From Paenibacillus radicis (ex Gao et al. 2016) (GTDB lineage Bacteria > Bacillota > Bacilli > Paenibacillales > Paenibacillaceae), in assembly GCF_014641555.1 (NCBI RefSeq), contig NZ_BMHY01000010.1, forward strand, positions 1-64,000: a stretch of 64,000 nt of DNA. Direction: 5' to 3'. The notes below the pieces were generated by a model. The model did no database searches and was not told where the DNA came from. It worked only from the letters and a program-made list of their open reading frames with translations. This document shows positions 32,542 through 41,479 of this stretch, one piece after another (position 1 is the first letter of the stretch; every line of letters begins with the position of its first letter). Made by a program: the position numbers and the translations under genes.

Positions 32542-34296
32542 TTATTTCATTATTGGAAAGGTAACCCGAATTGTCGTACCCGTACCGGGGTAGGTGCGCA
32601 CCGTAATTTCGCCGCTCATTGCCTCTACGAGCCCTTTCGAAATGGCCATGCCCAGACCTGATCCGTCCGTTGAGCTTGCGCTATCGGTCCCGCGATAATA
32701 ACGCTCAAATAGCCGGTTTGCTGTATCTCCGTCCATGCCATTGCCGTTGTCGCTGAATGATAGCGCCACTTGCCCTCTGTCCTCCACCTCTTCAACCTTT
32801 ACCGTCAATATCGTTTCAGGAGGATTATACAGCCATACGTTAGCTGCAATGTTCGCTATGACTCGCTCCATCCAAGGCTTATGCAGCTTTGCATACAACG
32901 GTTTGTCCGCCGGAACAAATCGGATTCTCTCTTTATTGAATGACGGACTGGCTCCCGCACGTTCTAAAGCGGCTCCCAGCCATTCATTCAGTTCGATTCG
33001 TTCTCCATCTTCCTGCTGCATACCGGCACTGATCCGATAAGACATGGCCAAGTCGTTAATCAGCGTATCCATATGAGCAGCTTTCTCCAGCATGATACGG
33101 GAAAATTTGCGAACCTCCTCCAGGCTCCATTCATAGCTGTCCTCGGCAAGCATATGCGTATAGCCTTTAATAGAGGAAAGCGGTGTTTTCAAATCATGGG
33201 TAATGCCTGAAATCCATTCTTCGCGCAAATGTTTATTTTGCTCCCGAAGCTTCTGATCTCTTAGCAAAGTAGCAGCCAAATGATCGATCGAATAAAGCAC
33301 CTCTGCAAACACCCGGTAACGTGAACGCCACTCCCCGGAACGCTTGCGGCTGACAGCAATTCCTCTGCGGTCAAGCGGTTCCTTGAATTCCGCTTTGCCT
33401 AATGAATTAAGCCAAGCAAGCATATGAAGCATCGGCACCCCGAAACGATGCGCATTCCATAAGGAGAGCAGGGTAAAGACGATAATTAAAGCAATGAACA
33501 TAACCGTCATTGCAGTAAGCAGAACCTTCCCCTCCGGCGGCAGCCATCCCCGATCTACTTTTCCGCTCGTTATATTGGGTAGTCCTACGATCCAGGTTCT
33601 GCCGGTATCCTCCTCGTAAGAAGTGAGAATGCGGTCGTCAAAACGATAGAAGTACAAAGTACGAACGACCATATCGTCAATTTTATAGCGGCTTTCGACG
33701 CCCTTTGGTTTATTGAACGAAGCCAGTTCCGCACCATTGGAATCCAGTAATTGAACAAATCCGCCTAGGGAACGCAGCCTGCTAGCCGCTTTCTCTGGAA
33801 TGACTAGTTCACTGCCGGAAAACCTGGCTTCGGCCTTCACTTGCTCGAACAACGGGGTCAGTTCATTGCGCGTTCCATAGATCAGTGTAAACAGCTTGCC
33901 TTCCTTTTTCTGCACCCATAAATAGATTTCATAGGGAAAAGCATTTTTGTTTAACCAATACTCCATTAACTGCCCGGAAGTATACTGCTTGGGCACATCA
34001 TTTGGCGTGTTGTAGGAACGCTCCACTTGACCGTTCTCATCCAGGCTTTGCAGCCAGCCGTTATTTTTCTTCACTCGTTCCAGCAAGCCTGGCTCAAACT
34101 CGAAGCCGTCAGTCGTAAGCTTGGAGGATTCAACGAGCCGCTCCAGTCCAACAGAGGCAAAATCACGGGAAATTTGAATTTCAGCATATTGGCGTATAAC
34201 CCACAGGCCCGACAGCACTACGATCAGCAAAGAGACGATACCCGCAATCGATAATTGAAAAACGAACCGCAAAGCTAATCGCCGCTTAATGTTCAT
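32542..34296 (-). CDS. Sensor histidine kinase
   Basis: This 584-residue kinase has two membrane helices (about residues 13-33 and 260-282) flanking a large extracellular domain of about 225 residues. HAMP-like linker, HisKA with GITHDLKTPLSSIKGY (phospho-His about residue 375) and HATPase follow (N box NIAANVWLYNP, G1 FSDNGNGMDG, G2 DGSGLGMAI, GTGTTIRVTF). The ligand of the extracellular domain is unknown. It overlaps the response regulator gene by 4 bases and should phosphorylate that protein. Confidence 0.93.
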   Translation of the reverse strand: MNIKRRLALRFVFQLSIAGIVSLLIVVLSGLWVIRQYAEIQISRDFASVGLERLVESSKLTTDGFEFEPGLLERVKKNNGWLQSLDENGQVERSYNTPNDVPKQYTSGQLMEYWLNKNAFPYEIYLWVQKKEGKLFTLIYGTRNELTPLFEQVKAEARFSGSELVIPEKAASRLRSLGGFVQLLDSNGAELASFNKPKGVESRYKIDDMVVRTLYFYRFDDRILTSYEEDTGRTWIVGLPNITSGKVDRGWLPPEGKVLLTAMTVMFIALIIVFTLLSLWNAHRFGVPMLHMLAWLNSLGKAEFKEPLDRRGIAVSRKRSGEWRSRYRVFAEVLYSIDHLAATLLRDQKLREQNKHLREEWISGITHDLKTPLSSIKGYTHMLAEDSYEWSLEEVRKFSRIMLEKAAHMDTLINDLAMSYRISAGMQQEDGERIELNEWLGAALERAGASPSFNKERIRFVPADKPLYAKLHKPWMERVIANIAANVWLYNPPETILTVKVEEVEDRGQVALSFSDNGNGMDGDTANRLFERYYRGTDSASSTDGSGLGMAISKGLVEAMSGEITVRTYPGTGTTIRVTFPIMK

Positions 34297-35045
34297 CGCT
34301 TCTCGATTCCTTTTGCTTTGGGTTGAATCAGCTTATACCCAAGCCCTCTTACATTCACGATAAATTGGGGGTTGGACGGGTCGGCTTCAATTCGCTCGCG
34401 GATGCGGTGAATATGAACCATAACTGTATTATCATCGTTAAAGGCGTCAACGCCCCACACTTGCTCATACAGCTCGCTTTTACTAAATATCCGATTCGGA
34501 TTTTCACATAAAAACAACAACAATTGAAATACGAGCGCCGGGCATGATACCGTCTCGCCCTCAACGATCAGTTCTCCTGCTTCCGCGTTTACCTGAAAAC
34601 GTCCATAATCATAGACCGTTTGCTGCTGCAGACGTGTACTTTGTCCAGATTGACCCGCCGCAAGCCGTTTGGCATGCGTATACCGACGAAGCTGTGAGCG
34701 TATGCGGGCTACAACCTCCATCGGATTAAACGGCTTTGTAATATAATCGTCGCCGCCTACCGCAAAGCCGGTCAATTTATCAAAATCAGATGTCCGTGCT
34801 GTCAAGAACAGAATAGGGGCGTCAGTCAGTTCCCGTAGAAATGGAGCAGCCTCAATCCCGCTTCGGCCAGGCATCATAACATCCAGAACGATCAGATCAT
34901 ATTCCTTAACTCTGCAAGCGGCAAGCGCCTCCTCAGCGGATGACGCATTGTCGATGTCGGTAAACCCTTCTTTCTCCAACACGATTTGCATTAATTCAAC
35001 TATAGAATGCTCGTCATCGACAAGCAGAATGGAATGGCTGTTCAT
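34293..35045 (-). CDS. OmpR-family response regulator
   Basis: This 250-residue protein has a receiver domain (DDE at 10-12, phospho-acceptor Asp in LIVLDVMMPG, Thr in FLTARTSD, Lys in YITKPFNP). A winged-helix DNA-binding domain follows (about 145-240; NPNRIFSKSELYEQVWG, VMVHIHRIRERIE, VRGLGYKL). The ATG at 35045 has GGAGG 6 bases upstream. It is the partner of the overlapping kinase. No target site is evident in the window, though the divergent M23 lipoprotein gene is a natural candidate. Confidence 0.95.
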   Translation of the reverse strand: MNSHSILLVDDEHSIVELMQIVLEKEGFTDIDNASSAEEALAACRVKEYDLIVLDVMMPGRSGIEAAPFLRELTDAPILFLTARTSDFDKLTGFAVGGDDYITKPFNPMEVVARIRSQLRRYTHAKRLAAGQSGQSTRLQQQTVYDYGRFQVNAEAGELIVEGETVSCPALVFQLLLFLCENPNRIFSKSELYEQVWGVDAFNDDNTVMVHIHRIRERIEADPSNPQFIVNVRGLGYKLIQPKAKGIEKR

Positions 35046-35257
35046 TCCGTACCTCCATCTTCTTCACGCCGTTTATTTCATTAGTTTACCATGATCTTTG
35101 CGATGGAACCCATAGCGCTCTCTTAACGCAACCTTAATTCTGCTTCCTATGAAAGCAGCATGAATTAAACTTGTGTTCACTAAAGCGTTCAGTTCCTATA
35201 AGGTTGCCCTGTTATTCTAACGGAGGATAGACAATCGATGAATCGGAGGCGTTTAGG

Positions 35258-36271
35258 TTGGAGAAAAAATCAAATTTTAGAATGAGAAGGATTGCTTTAA
35301 TATTGGTTGCAGGTGCATTTGCCGGCCTTCTGGCTGGATGCGGAGGCAATAAGGAAGCACCGGCTTCCGCACCGACCGTGAAAGAAGCCGTGACGAACGA
35401 AGGCGAGAAAAGCGAATTTAAATTCGAGAATTTACCAGACCTTCTTTTGAACGGAGAGTATGAGACGATCTACAACCATACGAATCAGGCATTCAAAGAT
35501 GAAATCAGCCTGGCTGATTTCAGTGCCTTGGTTGGAGACTTTAGCAAGGATGTTGATTCACTGCAGCAGTCCTCTATCTTGAAGTTGAACGGAATGGATC
35601 TGCGGTCATGGACAACTCCCGGCGGCAATAAAGGACTGATCGCACTCGTCGATGCGAGCAATGAAATCAACAGCCTGCAGGTCCGGTCGCTTGACGTCTA
35701 CCCCGAAACCGATGCTCAGTTCACCAATACGGCTTTCGAGCCGCCGTTTAAAGGAGACTGGTACGTCTATTGGGGCGGAATCAACGCTTTAGTGAACTAT
35801 CACTACGAGTATCCTGGCCAGCGTTATGCCTATGACATCATTAAAGTGAAGGATGAGAAATCCTATAAAGGCGATCCGCTTAAAAACGAAAGTTATTACG
35901 CCTTTAATCAGGATGCCTTCGCTCCTGCAGACGGTATAGTCGTAAAGGTCGTCAACGATATTCCGGACAATGAGCCTGTTGGCGTTATGAATGAAAAAGC
36001 ACCCGAAGGCAATGTCGTCGTAATCGATCATGGCGGTGAATACAGCTTTATCGCGCATATGAAGAAAGGCACCATCGTTGTAAAAGAGGGAGATAAAGTA
36101 GAAACAGGCGATCTCCTCGGTAAAACAGGTAATTCCGGCAATTCCAGCGAGGCGCATCTTCATTTCCAAGTATCCAATGGCCCTGATTTATTCGATGGCA
36201 CGCATGCCATTCGTGTACAATGGAAGAACAAAATCGATGACTCGCAAGGACATACGATTTCCAGCGATTAA
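35258..36271 (+). CDS. M23 family peptidase lipoprotein
   Basis: This 337-residue lipoprotein has a signal peptide with lipobox LLAGC (cysteine about residue 28), then a DUF3887-like domain (about 50-125). An M23 zinc peptidase domain follows (about 175-330). The metal ligands fit NYHYEYPGQRYAYDI (His and Asp) and the closing HLHFQV. It should cut peptidoglycan cross-bridges outside the membrane. The start is a TTG at 35258 with GGAGG 8 bases upstream. It is divergent from the two-component system, which may regulate it. Confidence 0.88.
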   Translation: MEKKSNFRMRRIALILVAGAFAGLLAGCGGNKEAPASAPTVKEAVTNEGEKSEFKFENLPDLLLNGEYETIYNHTNQAFKDEISLADFSALVGDFSKDVDSLQQSSILKLNGMDLRSWTTPGGNKGLIALVDASNEINSLQVRSLDVYPETDAQFTNTAFEPPFKGDWYVYWGGINALVNYHYEYPGQRYAYDIIKVKDEKSYKGDPLKNESYYAFNQDAFAPADGIVVKVVNDIPDNEPVGVMNEKAPEGNVVVIDHGGEYSFIAHMKKGTIVVKEGDKVETGDLLGKTGNSGNSSEAHLHFQVSNGPDLFDGTHAIRVQWKNKIDDSQGHTISSD

Positions 36272-36274
36272 AAT

Positions 36275-36315
36275 AAAACAAGGCTGGCGCATTCAAATGG
36301 CGCCAGCCTTGTTTT
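36275..36315. terminator. Bidirectional terminator between M23 and SLH/NEAT genes
   Basis: Perfect 16-bp arms run 36275-36290 and 36300-36315 (AAGGCTGGCGC core) with a 9-base loop. A-rich and T-rich ends suit both convergent genes. Confidence 0.92.
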
Positions 36316-36322
36316 ATTTTGT

Positions 36323-39202
36323 CTATTGAGCCGATTGCGAATCCAGCAATTTCAGTATTACCGTAACGACCTCCGCACGGGTAGCGATGGCTTGCGGATC
36401 AAATGTATTGCCGGGTTTACCCTCCAGCAGACCTGCTTTAGCTGCAGCAGCGGCTTCTTTCACCGCCCACTTCGGGATACTGCTGTCATCGGCAAAGCTT
36501 GTTGACGTTTCTCCGCTCGTATCAAGCTTTGCCGCACGGGCAATAATGACCGCCAGTTCAGCTCGGCTAATGCTGCCGGATGGACGGAAGCTTCCATCCG
36601 CATAGCCTTGAATCAATTGCTGTTTCTGGACCGCTGATGCATGCGGACTGGCCCACTCCGGTATTTGGCTGCTGTCCTGGAAGGTGCTTCTTTCTGTTGC
36701 TGCTGTGTCGAGCTTCAGCGCCCTGCTGAGCATGACGGCGAACTCGCCGCGCGTAATCGGATTCTCAGGATGGAAGCTTCCATCACTATATCCCTTCACA
36801 ATGCCTAAAGCTTCTGCACGGGCAATCGCGGTCTCCGCCCAGTGTCCTTTCGTATCAGCAAACGCCTTAGCCGGTTCTCCGCTGGCACCAGGGGACGGGC
36901 TTGGACTTGGGCTAGGTGTTGCGCTTGGAGTCGGACTAGGGCTAGAGCTTGGACTCGTACCCGGATTAGAACCCGAACCTGGCGTCGGGCTCGGAGTCGG
37001 GCTTGGCTCCGGGCTCGGGCTAGTACCCGGACTTGGCTCCGGACTCGTGCCTGGGCTTGGGCTAGTACCCGGACTTGGTTCAGGGCTGGTGCCCGGTCCT
37101 TCGTTTGGAGAAGGAAGAGGCTCTTGTGTCGCAACCGCCGAAGCCGGATCGAATTGAAGCCTCACCTGATCTTCACCGCTGTAATGATTTTCCGGCCAAT
37201 CGACTTTCACCCAGCCATCTATGACAGATGCCAGATTGGAGACATTAAAATAAACAACACGCGTATTCGCTGCCGTATCTCTGAATAGCACGGGTACATT
37301 TTCCCCGTTTAGCTTGAAGCCCGTAATAACGGAATCTTGCTTAATCGTAAAATAAAATGTTTTTTCCGTACCGGAAACGTGAAGCATACCCGGACTGACA
37401 ACAAATGTCTGCATAACGGAATTGTCTGAGCTTCCGGACTTCAACACTTTAAAATTAACATAATAATTGCCGTCAGCAAGAGCTTCACCCGGAACCCGGG
37501 CTGCCTCAAATTGCTGTCTCGCTGCTTCCAAATTTGCAAATGCCGCTTGAATATCTGATCTTGCCGCAGCCGGGTGATCTGCAGTCTGCTTCACCTCGCT
37601 AATGACCGCTTGAAAGCTCTCTTTAGCCTCTGTGCTATATTGTCCCGGCTGTGTCCCAGCTTCTGACTCATCATGCAGCTCTTGAGCAGCCTCAACCGCT
37701 TGATTCAACTGATGCAACAGCTCCACATTGAAATTCAAATAAAGCGTCTTTTCAACTGTAGGCTGATCAGTCGTTTTGTATACGATAGGAAGCAACCCGT
37801 TCGTTGCATTCAGATTTGTCGAATTTAGAATTAACTGCCCGGTATATTCGTCCTTATCAGGACGGTTTGCAACCTCTCTAACCGTCTGCTTGGCGCCAAT
37901 GCCGGTTCCATCACTGAAGGCTGGATTATAAGTGGCGCTGTACCAATCCAGCGATACGAATTTTGACTTAAATTCACTGTAGTTTTTTATCGTAATCCGC
38001 TCATAAATTTTAGCGCCGGAGATCACTTCGACCGTTTCCGGTACGAAAAAGGAGGCAAACTCAGACTCCACCGCATTAGGCGAGCGGCTGTCCAGTACAA
38101 CAAACCGGCCTACCCCTTGCGTAGCGACATTATCTGCAATTTCAACCAGATAGTTTTGCAGGTCTGACACTCTTCCATTCACTTGGGCCTGTGAGACTTG
38201 TGCATTGTCCCGATCCTGAATAGCAGCCGTTATTAGCGTCTGAAGCTTATTCCGATAGCTCGTGCTAATGGGCGTATCGGGAATTTCTCCTCCGCTGACA
38301 ATATATTTCCGAAGCGCATCCGTTGCACCCGTGTAGGTTACCGGATCAGCGACCGCCGCTGCCCCGAACGGTTTGGAAGCCGCATAGACGGACTGCGCCT
38401 CCACAATGACATTGCGAAGTGCTGCTTTATCAACGACAATCTTTGAAGCTTTAACTTGCTCCACATGTTTGTTGAGTTCAAAGAAGGCTAGACCAAACTC
38501 TGACTCTGTGGCATTTTCCTCAGCTGCAGCAGCAGCCGCTTTTTGAATTGCGTTATGTAACCCGTTCTTCGTTCCAACTGGGTAATAGCCGTCCCCGGTT
38601 CCTTCCGTTATTGTGTCGTGAAGGCTTTGCGCTGTTGCGATAAGCGTATTCAGCCCCTCAAGCGATACTGGATCGCCTTCCGTCCCCGGTACAATTCCGC
38701 TTGCATCCAGCTTAAGCTGTACCGGATACCAATTGTCATATTGAATGTGTGCCGTTGAAATATAGACATGAATGAGAATATCATACGTTTTAGACAAATC
38801 GGTTACGACATAGCTTGCAATTGATGCGTTCGGGTCATTGCTATAGGCTGATATGTAGTTCTCCGCTCCGCTTATTAGCTGACCGCCGCTAATAACAGCC
38901 CGGGACGCTCCATCCCTCAGAATGCCGACAAACGGAATGTCCTGTTTCGCAGTAATTTCATGTTGAAAGGTAATCGTCCCGTTCTGTACAATCAGCTTCC
39001 CGCTTCCGGCTACCGAATAATCTTGAAGCTTGGAGGAGGTTTGCTTCCCATCCTCATAATAATGAAATCCTACCGGGTACTCGCCGTCTGTTAGCGAAGC
39101 GGCAGCAGCCGACGAACCAAACGGAGCAGCGATGGCCGTCTGTAAAATAAACAAAAAGGCCATTACCGCAGCCAAGCGGCTTTTTCCCTTCAACTTCAAC
39201 AC
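36323..39202 (-). CDS. SLH-anchored surface protein with two NEAT (haem-binding) domains
   Basis: This 959-residue secreted protein has a signal peptide (to about residue 35) and NEAT domain 1 (about 38-170), with the haem motif QYDNWYPVQLKLD (Tyr-x3-Tyr). Helical FIVAR-like segments follow (about 180-350 and 490-570). NEAT domain 2 (about 575-690; DGNYYVNFKVLKSG) has its motif reading HYSGED, keeping only the first tyrosine. A Pro/Ser/Thr/Gly linker (about 700-775) and three SLH domains (about 778-955) end it. It should bind haem at the cell surface, held by SLH to secondary wall polymer rather than by sortase. The GTG at 39202 has AAAAGG 8 bases upstream. A small NEAT protein is encoded just upstream. 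Confidence 0.9.
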   Translation of the reverse strand: MLKLKGKSRLAAVMAFLFILQTAIAAPFGSSAAAASLTDGEYPVGFHYYEDGKQTSSKLQDYSVAGSGKLIVQNGTITFQHEITAKQDIPFVGILRDGASRAVISGGQLISGAENYISAYSNDPNASIASYVVTDLSKTYDILIHVYISTAHIQYDNWYPVQLKLDASGIVPGTEGDPVSLEGLNTLIATAQSLHDTITEGTGDGYYPVGTKNGLHNAIQKAAAAAAEENATESEFGLAFFELNKHVEQVKASKIVVDKAALRNVIVEAQSVYAASKPFGAAAVADPVTYTGATDALRKYIVSGGEIPDTPISTSYRNKLQTLITAAIQDRDNAQVSQAQVNGRVSDLQNYLVEIADNVATQGVGRFVVLDSRSPNAVESEFASFFVPETVEVISGAKIYERITIKNYSEFKSKFVSLDWYSATYNPAFSDGTGIGAKQTVREVANRPDKDEYTGQLILNSTNLNATNGLLPIVYKTTDQPTVEKTLYLNFNVELLHQLNQAVEAAQELHDESEAGTQPGQYSTEAKESFQAVISEVKQTADHPAAARSDIQAAFANLEAARQQFEAARVPGEALADGNYYVNFKVLKSGSSDNSVMQTFVVSPGMLHVSGTEKTFYFTIKQDSVITGFKLNGENVPVLFRDTAANTRVVYFNVSNLASVIDGWVKVDWPENHYSGEDQVRLQFDPASAVATQEPLPSPNEGPGTSPEPSPGTSPSPGTSPEPSPGTSPSPEPSPTPSPTPGSGSNPGTSPSSSPSPTPSATPSPSPSPSPGASGEPAKAFADTKGHWAETAIARAEALGIVKGYSDGSFHPENPITRGEFAVMLSRALKLDTAATERSTFQDSSQIPEWASPHASAVQKQQLIQGYADGSFRPSGSISRAELAVIIARAAKLDTSGETSTSFADDSSIPKWAVKEAAAAAKAGLLEGKPGNTFDPQAIATRAEVVTVILKLLDSQSAQ
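36885..37100 (-). repeat. Imperfect Pro-Ser-Thr-Gly coding repeat in the surface protein
   Basis: The linker of the SLH/NEAT protein is encoded by tandem imperfect units translating to variants of PGTSPEPSPGTSPSP and PSPTPSP. Such low-complexity DNA is prone to copy-number change, so the linker length may vary between strains. This is protein-coding repetition and has no CRISPR features. Confidence 0.85.
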
Positions 39203-39260
39203 ATCCACATCCTTTTCATTGAATTAGGCCAGTTGTCATGCTCCGGCCAATAAAAGAGAG

Positions 39261-39296
39261 AAGAAAAGACCTGCCTGCAAGGGCAAGCCTTTTCTT
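39261..39296 (-). terminator. Terminator after the small NEAT gene
   Basis: On the minus strand AAGAAAAG...TGCC and GGCA...CTTTTCTT form an imperfect hairpin just past the stop at 39307. It may allow partial read-through into the SLH/NEAT gene. Confidence 0.65.
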
Positions 39297-39306
39297 CCTG
39301 TCATCT

Positions 39307-39780
39307 TTACGCTTCGACTGCGCCAGCCGTGTTAAACAAGAGGCGTGCGTCGCGTGTGTATTGATAGCCATTCGGAGGATAGACCGAAGACGGGATGTCT
39401 ACGTAAATTTGAATATTAACGTAACTGTCAAGATCGTCAGTTGTGAACTGGAAGGCATAGTTGCCTGCCGTTGCAGGCGTTACGCTCGTTGCTTCCACAT
39501 AACCGGCACCGTTATTGACCCGGAAGTTCTGGATGTAACTGTCGTTAGTGAATTCTACCGTAACCGTAAAGGAATTGCCGTCGGCCACGACAACTGCAGG
39601 TGCCGCGATATAGCCGGTCAACATCGATGGAGCGGTGCTGGTAGCCGAATAAGCCGCATATTGAATTTTGTAAGTTCCGTCATCAGGGAAGGTTGCCGCA
39701 AATGCAGGCGTGACATAAGCAACAGCTACAGCAATAAGAAGCATGAACATAACGAGATTTTTACGGAATTTGATTACCAA
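39307..39780 (-). CDS. Secreted single-NEAT-domain protein (haemophore-like)
   Basis: This 157-residue protein has a signal peptide ending near AFAA (about residue 29) and a single NEAT domain (about 33-150; DDGTYKIQYAAYSATSTAPS). The last strands carry a tyrosine-rich haem-pocket candidate, VYPPNGYQYTRDARLLF. It has no anchor, so it is probably released, like the Bacillus haemophores IsdX1/X2, and could pass haem to the SLH-anchored NEAT protein downstream. The TTG at 39780 is preceded by AGGGAGAG at good spacing; the GTG at 39789 is too close. Fur-type sites lie upstream. Confidence 0.85.
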   Translation of the reverse strand: MVIKFRKNLVMFMLLIAVAVAYVTPAFAATFPDDGTYKIQYAAYSATSTAPSMLTGYIAAPAVVVADGNSFTVTVEFTNDSYIQNFRVNNGAGYVEATSVTPATAGNYAFQFTTDDLDSYVNIQIYVDIPSSVYPPNGYQYTRDARLLFNTAGAVEA

Positions 39781-39902
39781 TACAAACACTCTCCCTTAAT
39801 CGTTTTTTGGTTGGACATTCTGCTACTCACCAGCGAAGACGACCTTTCACACTCCTTTCCTTGTAGACGCTGCAAACCGAAAGAGGAGAACGATATTTTG
39901 TC

Positions 39903-39921
39903 GATAATGATAATTATTATC
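39903..39921. promoter_or_regulatory. Fur box upstream of the NEAT genes (proximal)
   Basis: The 19-mer GATAATGATAATTATTATC is close to the Fur consensus GATAATGATTATCATTATC. It lies about 125 bases upstream of the small NEAT gene. Iron-dependent repression is the expected role. Confidence 0.82.
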
Positions 39922-39999
39922 AATACATGCTTAAAAAAAAGGGTTTTGCTGGCAGCATTCTGCTTTACCGGCATCACCAATCATTTTTGATACACTCAT

Positions 40000-40018
40000 G
40001 AAAATGAATATCATTATC
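40000..40018. promoter_or_regulatory. Fur box upstream of the NEAT genes (distal)
   Basis: GAAAATGAATATCATTATC matches the Fur consensus with a strong right half and a weaker left half. It lies 79 bases beyond the proximal box, in the same 580-bp intergenic region. No small gene is visible in that region. Confidence 0.7.
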
Positions 40019-40107
40019 AATATAGTCGTAAAAAAAAAGCTCCTCTAAGTCCAGTGCCTTTCATTGGCAGCAAACGATATCACCCATAATTTGCTATCAA
40101 CGACATC

Positions 40108-40137
40108 ATTGTAATAGAGCCAACTAAAAATTGTCAA
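40108..40137 (-). promoter_or_regulatory. Strong promoter facing the NEAT genes
   Basis: On the minus strand a perfect TTGACA (40137-40132), 18-base spacer and TACAAT (40113-40108) direct transcription leftward through both Fur boxes toward the NEAT genes. It would give a leader of about 320 nt. A closer promoter at the proximal Fur box cannot be excluded. Confidence 0.65.
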
Positions 40138-40225
40138 TACATTTTTTTGAAATTATTGCCGTGTTCGGACTGAGAATTGAAAGAGCTCCCGCTCATATGT
40201 ACATCACTTGATAAGTAAATGTGCA

Positions 40226-40292
40226 TTGTAGATCCCTTGATTGAGGGGCTATAATAACCTCGGTCAGCTTGATTGATAATGAGAATCATTAC
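40226..40292 (+). promoter_or_regulatory. Promoter and Fur box of the first siderophore-binding gene
   Basis: TTGTAG (40226-40231), 18-base spacer, TATAAT (40250-40255) is followed by the Fur-like site TGATAATGAGAATCATTAC (40274-40292). The site lies just past the expected transcription start, so Fur would block transcription when iron is plentiful. Confidence 0.8.
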
Positions 40293-40360
40293 GCAGTTAT
40301 TTAGTCAGCCCTCTATCATTCTCGCAACAGACAACAATCAGCATAGGAGTGGATTCTGCA

Positions 40361-41374
40361 ATGGCAAGCTCAAAAAAAATGACAGTGATACTGGCAACGA
40401 TACTGCTAGTAGCCATGATAGGATTAAGCGGCTGCGCCGCAAACGGAGGTTCCAGCTCCAGTACGAATAACAATCAGACAACGCAAGGCAATAGCACTGC
40501 GACTCCTGAAAGCAGTCCTGTACCAGAAGAAGATGCAACGCGAACGGTGAAAGATCAATTTGGCGAGGTCACAGTGCCCGCACATCCGCAAAAGGTAGCC
40601 GGCATCTACATGGAAGATTATTTAAAAGCGCTTGACGTTAGCCCTGTTGTTCAATGGTATCACCCGCTGTGGGGGACGCAAGAATATTTGAAATTGACTT
40701 CTCCTACATGGGATATTACAGGTGATATGGAGAAATTATTAGCTTATGAACCTGATCTGATTTTTGTTGACGGGGGAGCGGATGCAACGATGTATGAGCA
40801 ATATTCCAAAGTCGCCCCTACTTACCGTATTCCTGATTCCGCCTTGCAAGATCCTCGCCTTATTCTGACAACGGTGGCTGATGTCTTGGGCATTCCAGAG
40901 AAAGCCGAACAGTTGCTCAGCGATTATGATAAGCAAGTAGCCGAGACCAAATCACTGCTGCACGAAAAAATTGGAGACGAAACGGTCGCCGTCCTGCGCA
41001 TCAACATCAGCGATAAGTCCATTAATATTCTCGGTTACAAGAACAGGTTCATCGGAGCTACACTGTACCATGACTTAGGATTAAAAGCTCCCAAAATGGT
41101 CGAGGAAATGGAAGCCTTTATTGACTTGATCTCGATGGAAGCTATTCCCGATTTAAATGCAGACCACTTGATCATTCTCCCGTCTAACGGCAACTGGGAA
41201 TCTCCAGAAAACCAAGAGGCGATCTCGAACTTGTTTGAAAGCCCCATCTGGAAGTCGGTTCCAGCCGTTAAAAATGGTCATGTGTACAAAGTAGAGCGCT
41301 CCCATTGGCAAACCGGCGCTATTCTAGCCAATAAACTGAAAATGAATGATCTTACCGCCATTTTCTCCAAATAA
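40361..41374 (+). CDS. Siderophore-binding lipoprotein of an ABC importer
   Basis: This 337-residue lipoprotein has lipobox IGLSGC (cysteine about residue 24) and a Ser/Thr/Asn linker. A FepB/FhuD/FeuA-type periplasmic-binding fold follows (VKDQFGEVTVPAHPQKVAG at the start, DLIFVDGGADATMYEQYSKVAPTY in part). It should capture a ferric siderophore outside the cell. No permease or ATPase gene is in the window, so it must work with one encoded elsewhere. The ATG at 40361 is supported by AGGAG; the GTG at 40349 is too close. It is Fur-regulated by its promoter. Its closest relative here is the C-terminal domain of the AraC protein encoded next. Confidence 0.92.
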   Translation: MASSKKMTVILATILLVAMIGLSGCAANGGSSSSTNNNQTTQGNSTATPESSPVPEEDATRTVKDQFGEVTVPAHPQKVAGIYMEDYLKALDVSPVVQWYHPLWGTQEYLKLTSPTWDITGDMEKLLAYEPDLIFVDGGADATMYEQYSKVAPTYRIPDSALQDPRLILTTVADVLGIPEKAEQLLSDYDKQVAETKSLLHEKIGDETVAVLRINISDKSINILGYKNRFIGATLYHDLGLKAPKMVEEMEAFIDLISMEAIPDLNADHLIILPSNGNWESPENQEAISNLFESPIWKSVPAVKNGHVYKVERSHWQTGAILANKLKMNDLTAIFSK

Positions 41375-41385
41375 CAATTATTCGA

Positions 41386-41425
41386 GCGAAGCTCTTCAAG
41401 CAAATAAAAGCTTGAAGAGCTTCGC
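41386..41425 (+). terminator. Terminator after the first siderophore-binding gene
   Basis: Perfect 16-bp arms run 41386-41401 and 41410-41425 with an 8-base loop, followed by TTTTTCTTTT. Confidence 0.95.
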
Positions 41426-41447
41426 TTTTTCTTTTACACTATAACTA

Positions 41448-41462
41448 TGATAATGATTCTCA
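41448..41462. promoter_or_regulatory. Fur box upstream of the AraC/siderophore-domain regulator
   Basis: TGATAATGATTCTCA fits the 7-1-7 Fur core TGATAATnATTATCA with two mismatches. It lies 18 bases upstream of the chosen start, so it would overlap the transcription start. Confidence 0.75.
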
Positions 41463-41479
41463 GTTAGGTGGCGATTAGA

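Noticed and set aside
32542..34296. Histidine kinase with a degenerate N box
   Set aside because: NIAANVWLY keeps both asparagines. Only less conserved positions differ, so the kinase is probably active.
36885..37100. CRISPR or minisatellite-type noncoding repeat
   Set aside because: The repeats are in frame within the SLH/NEAT protein and encode a Pro/Ser/Thr linker.
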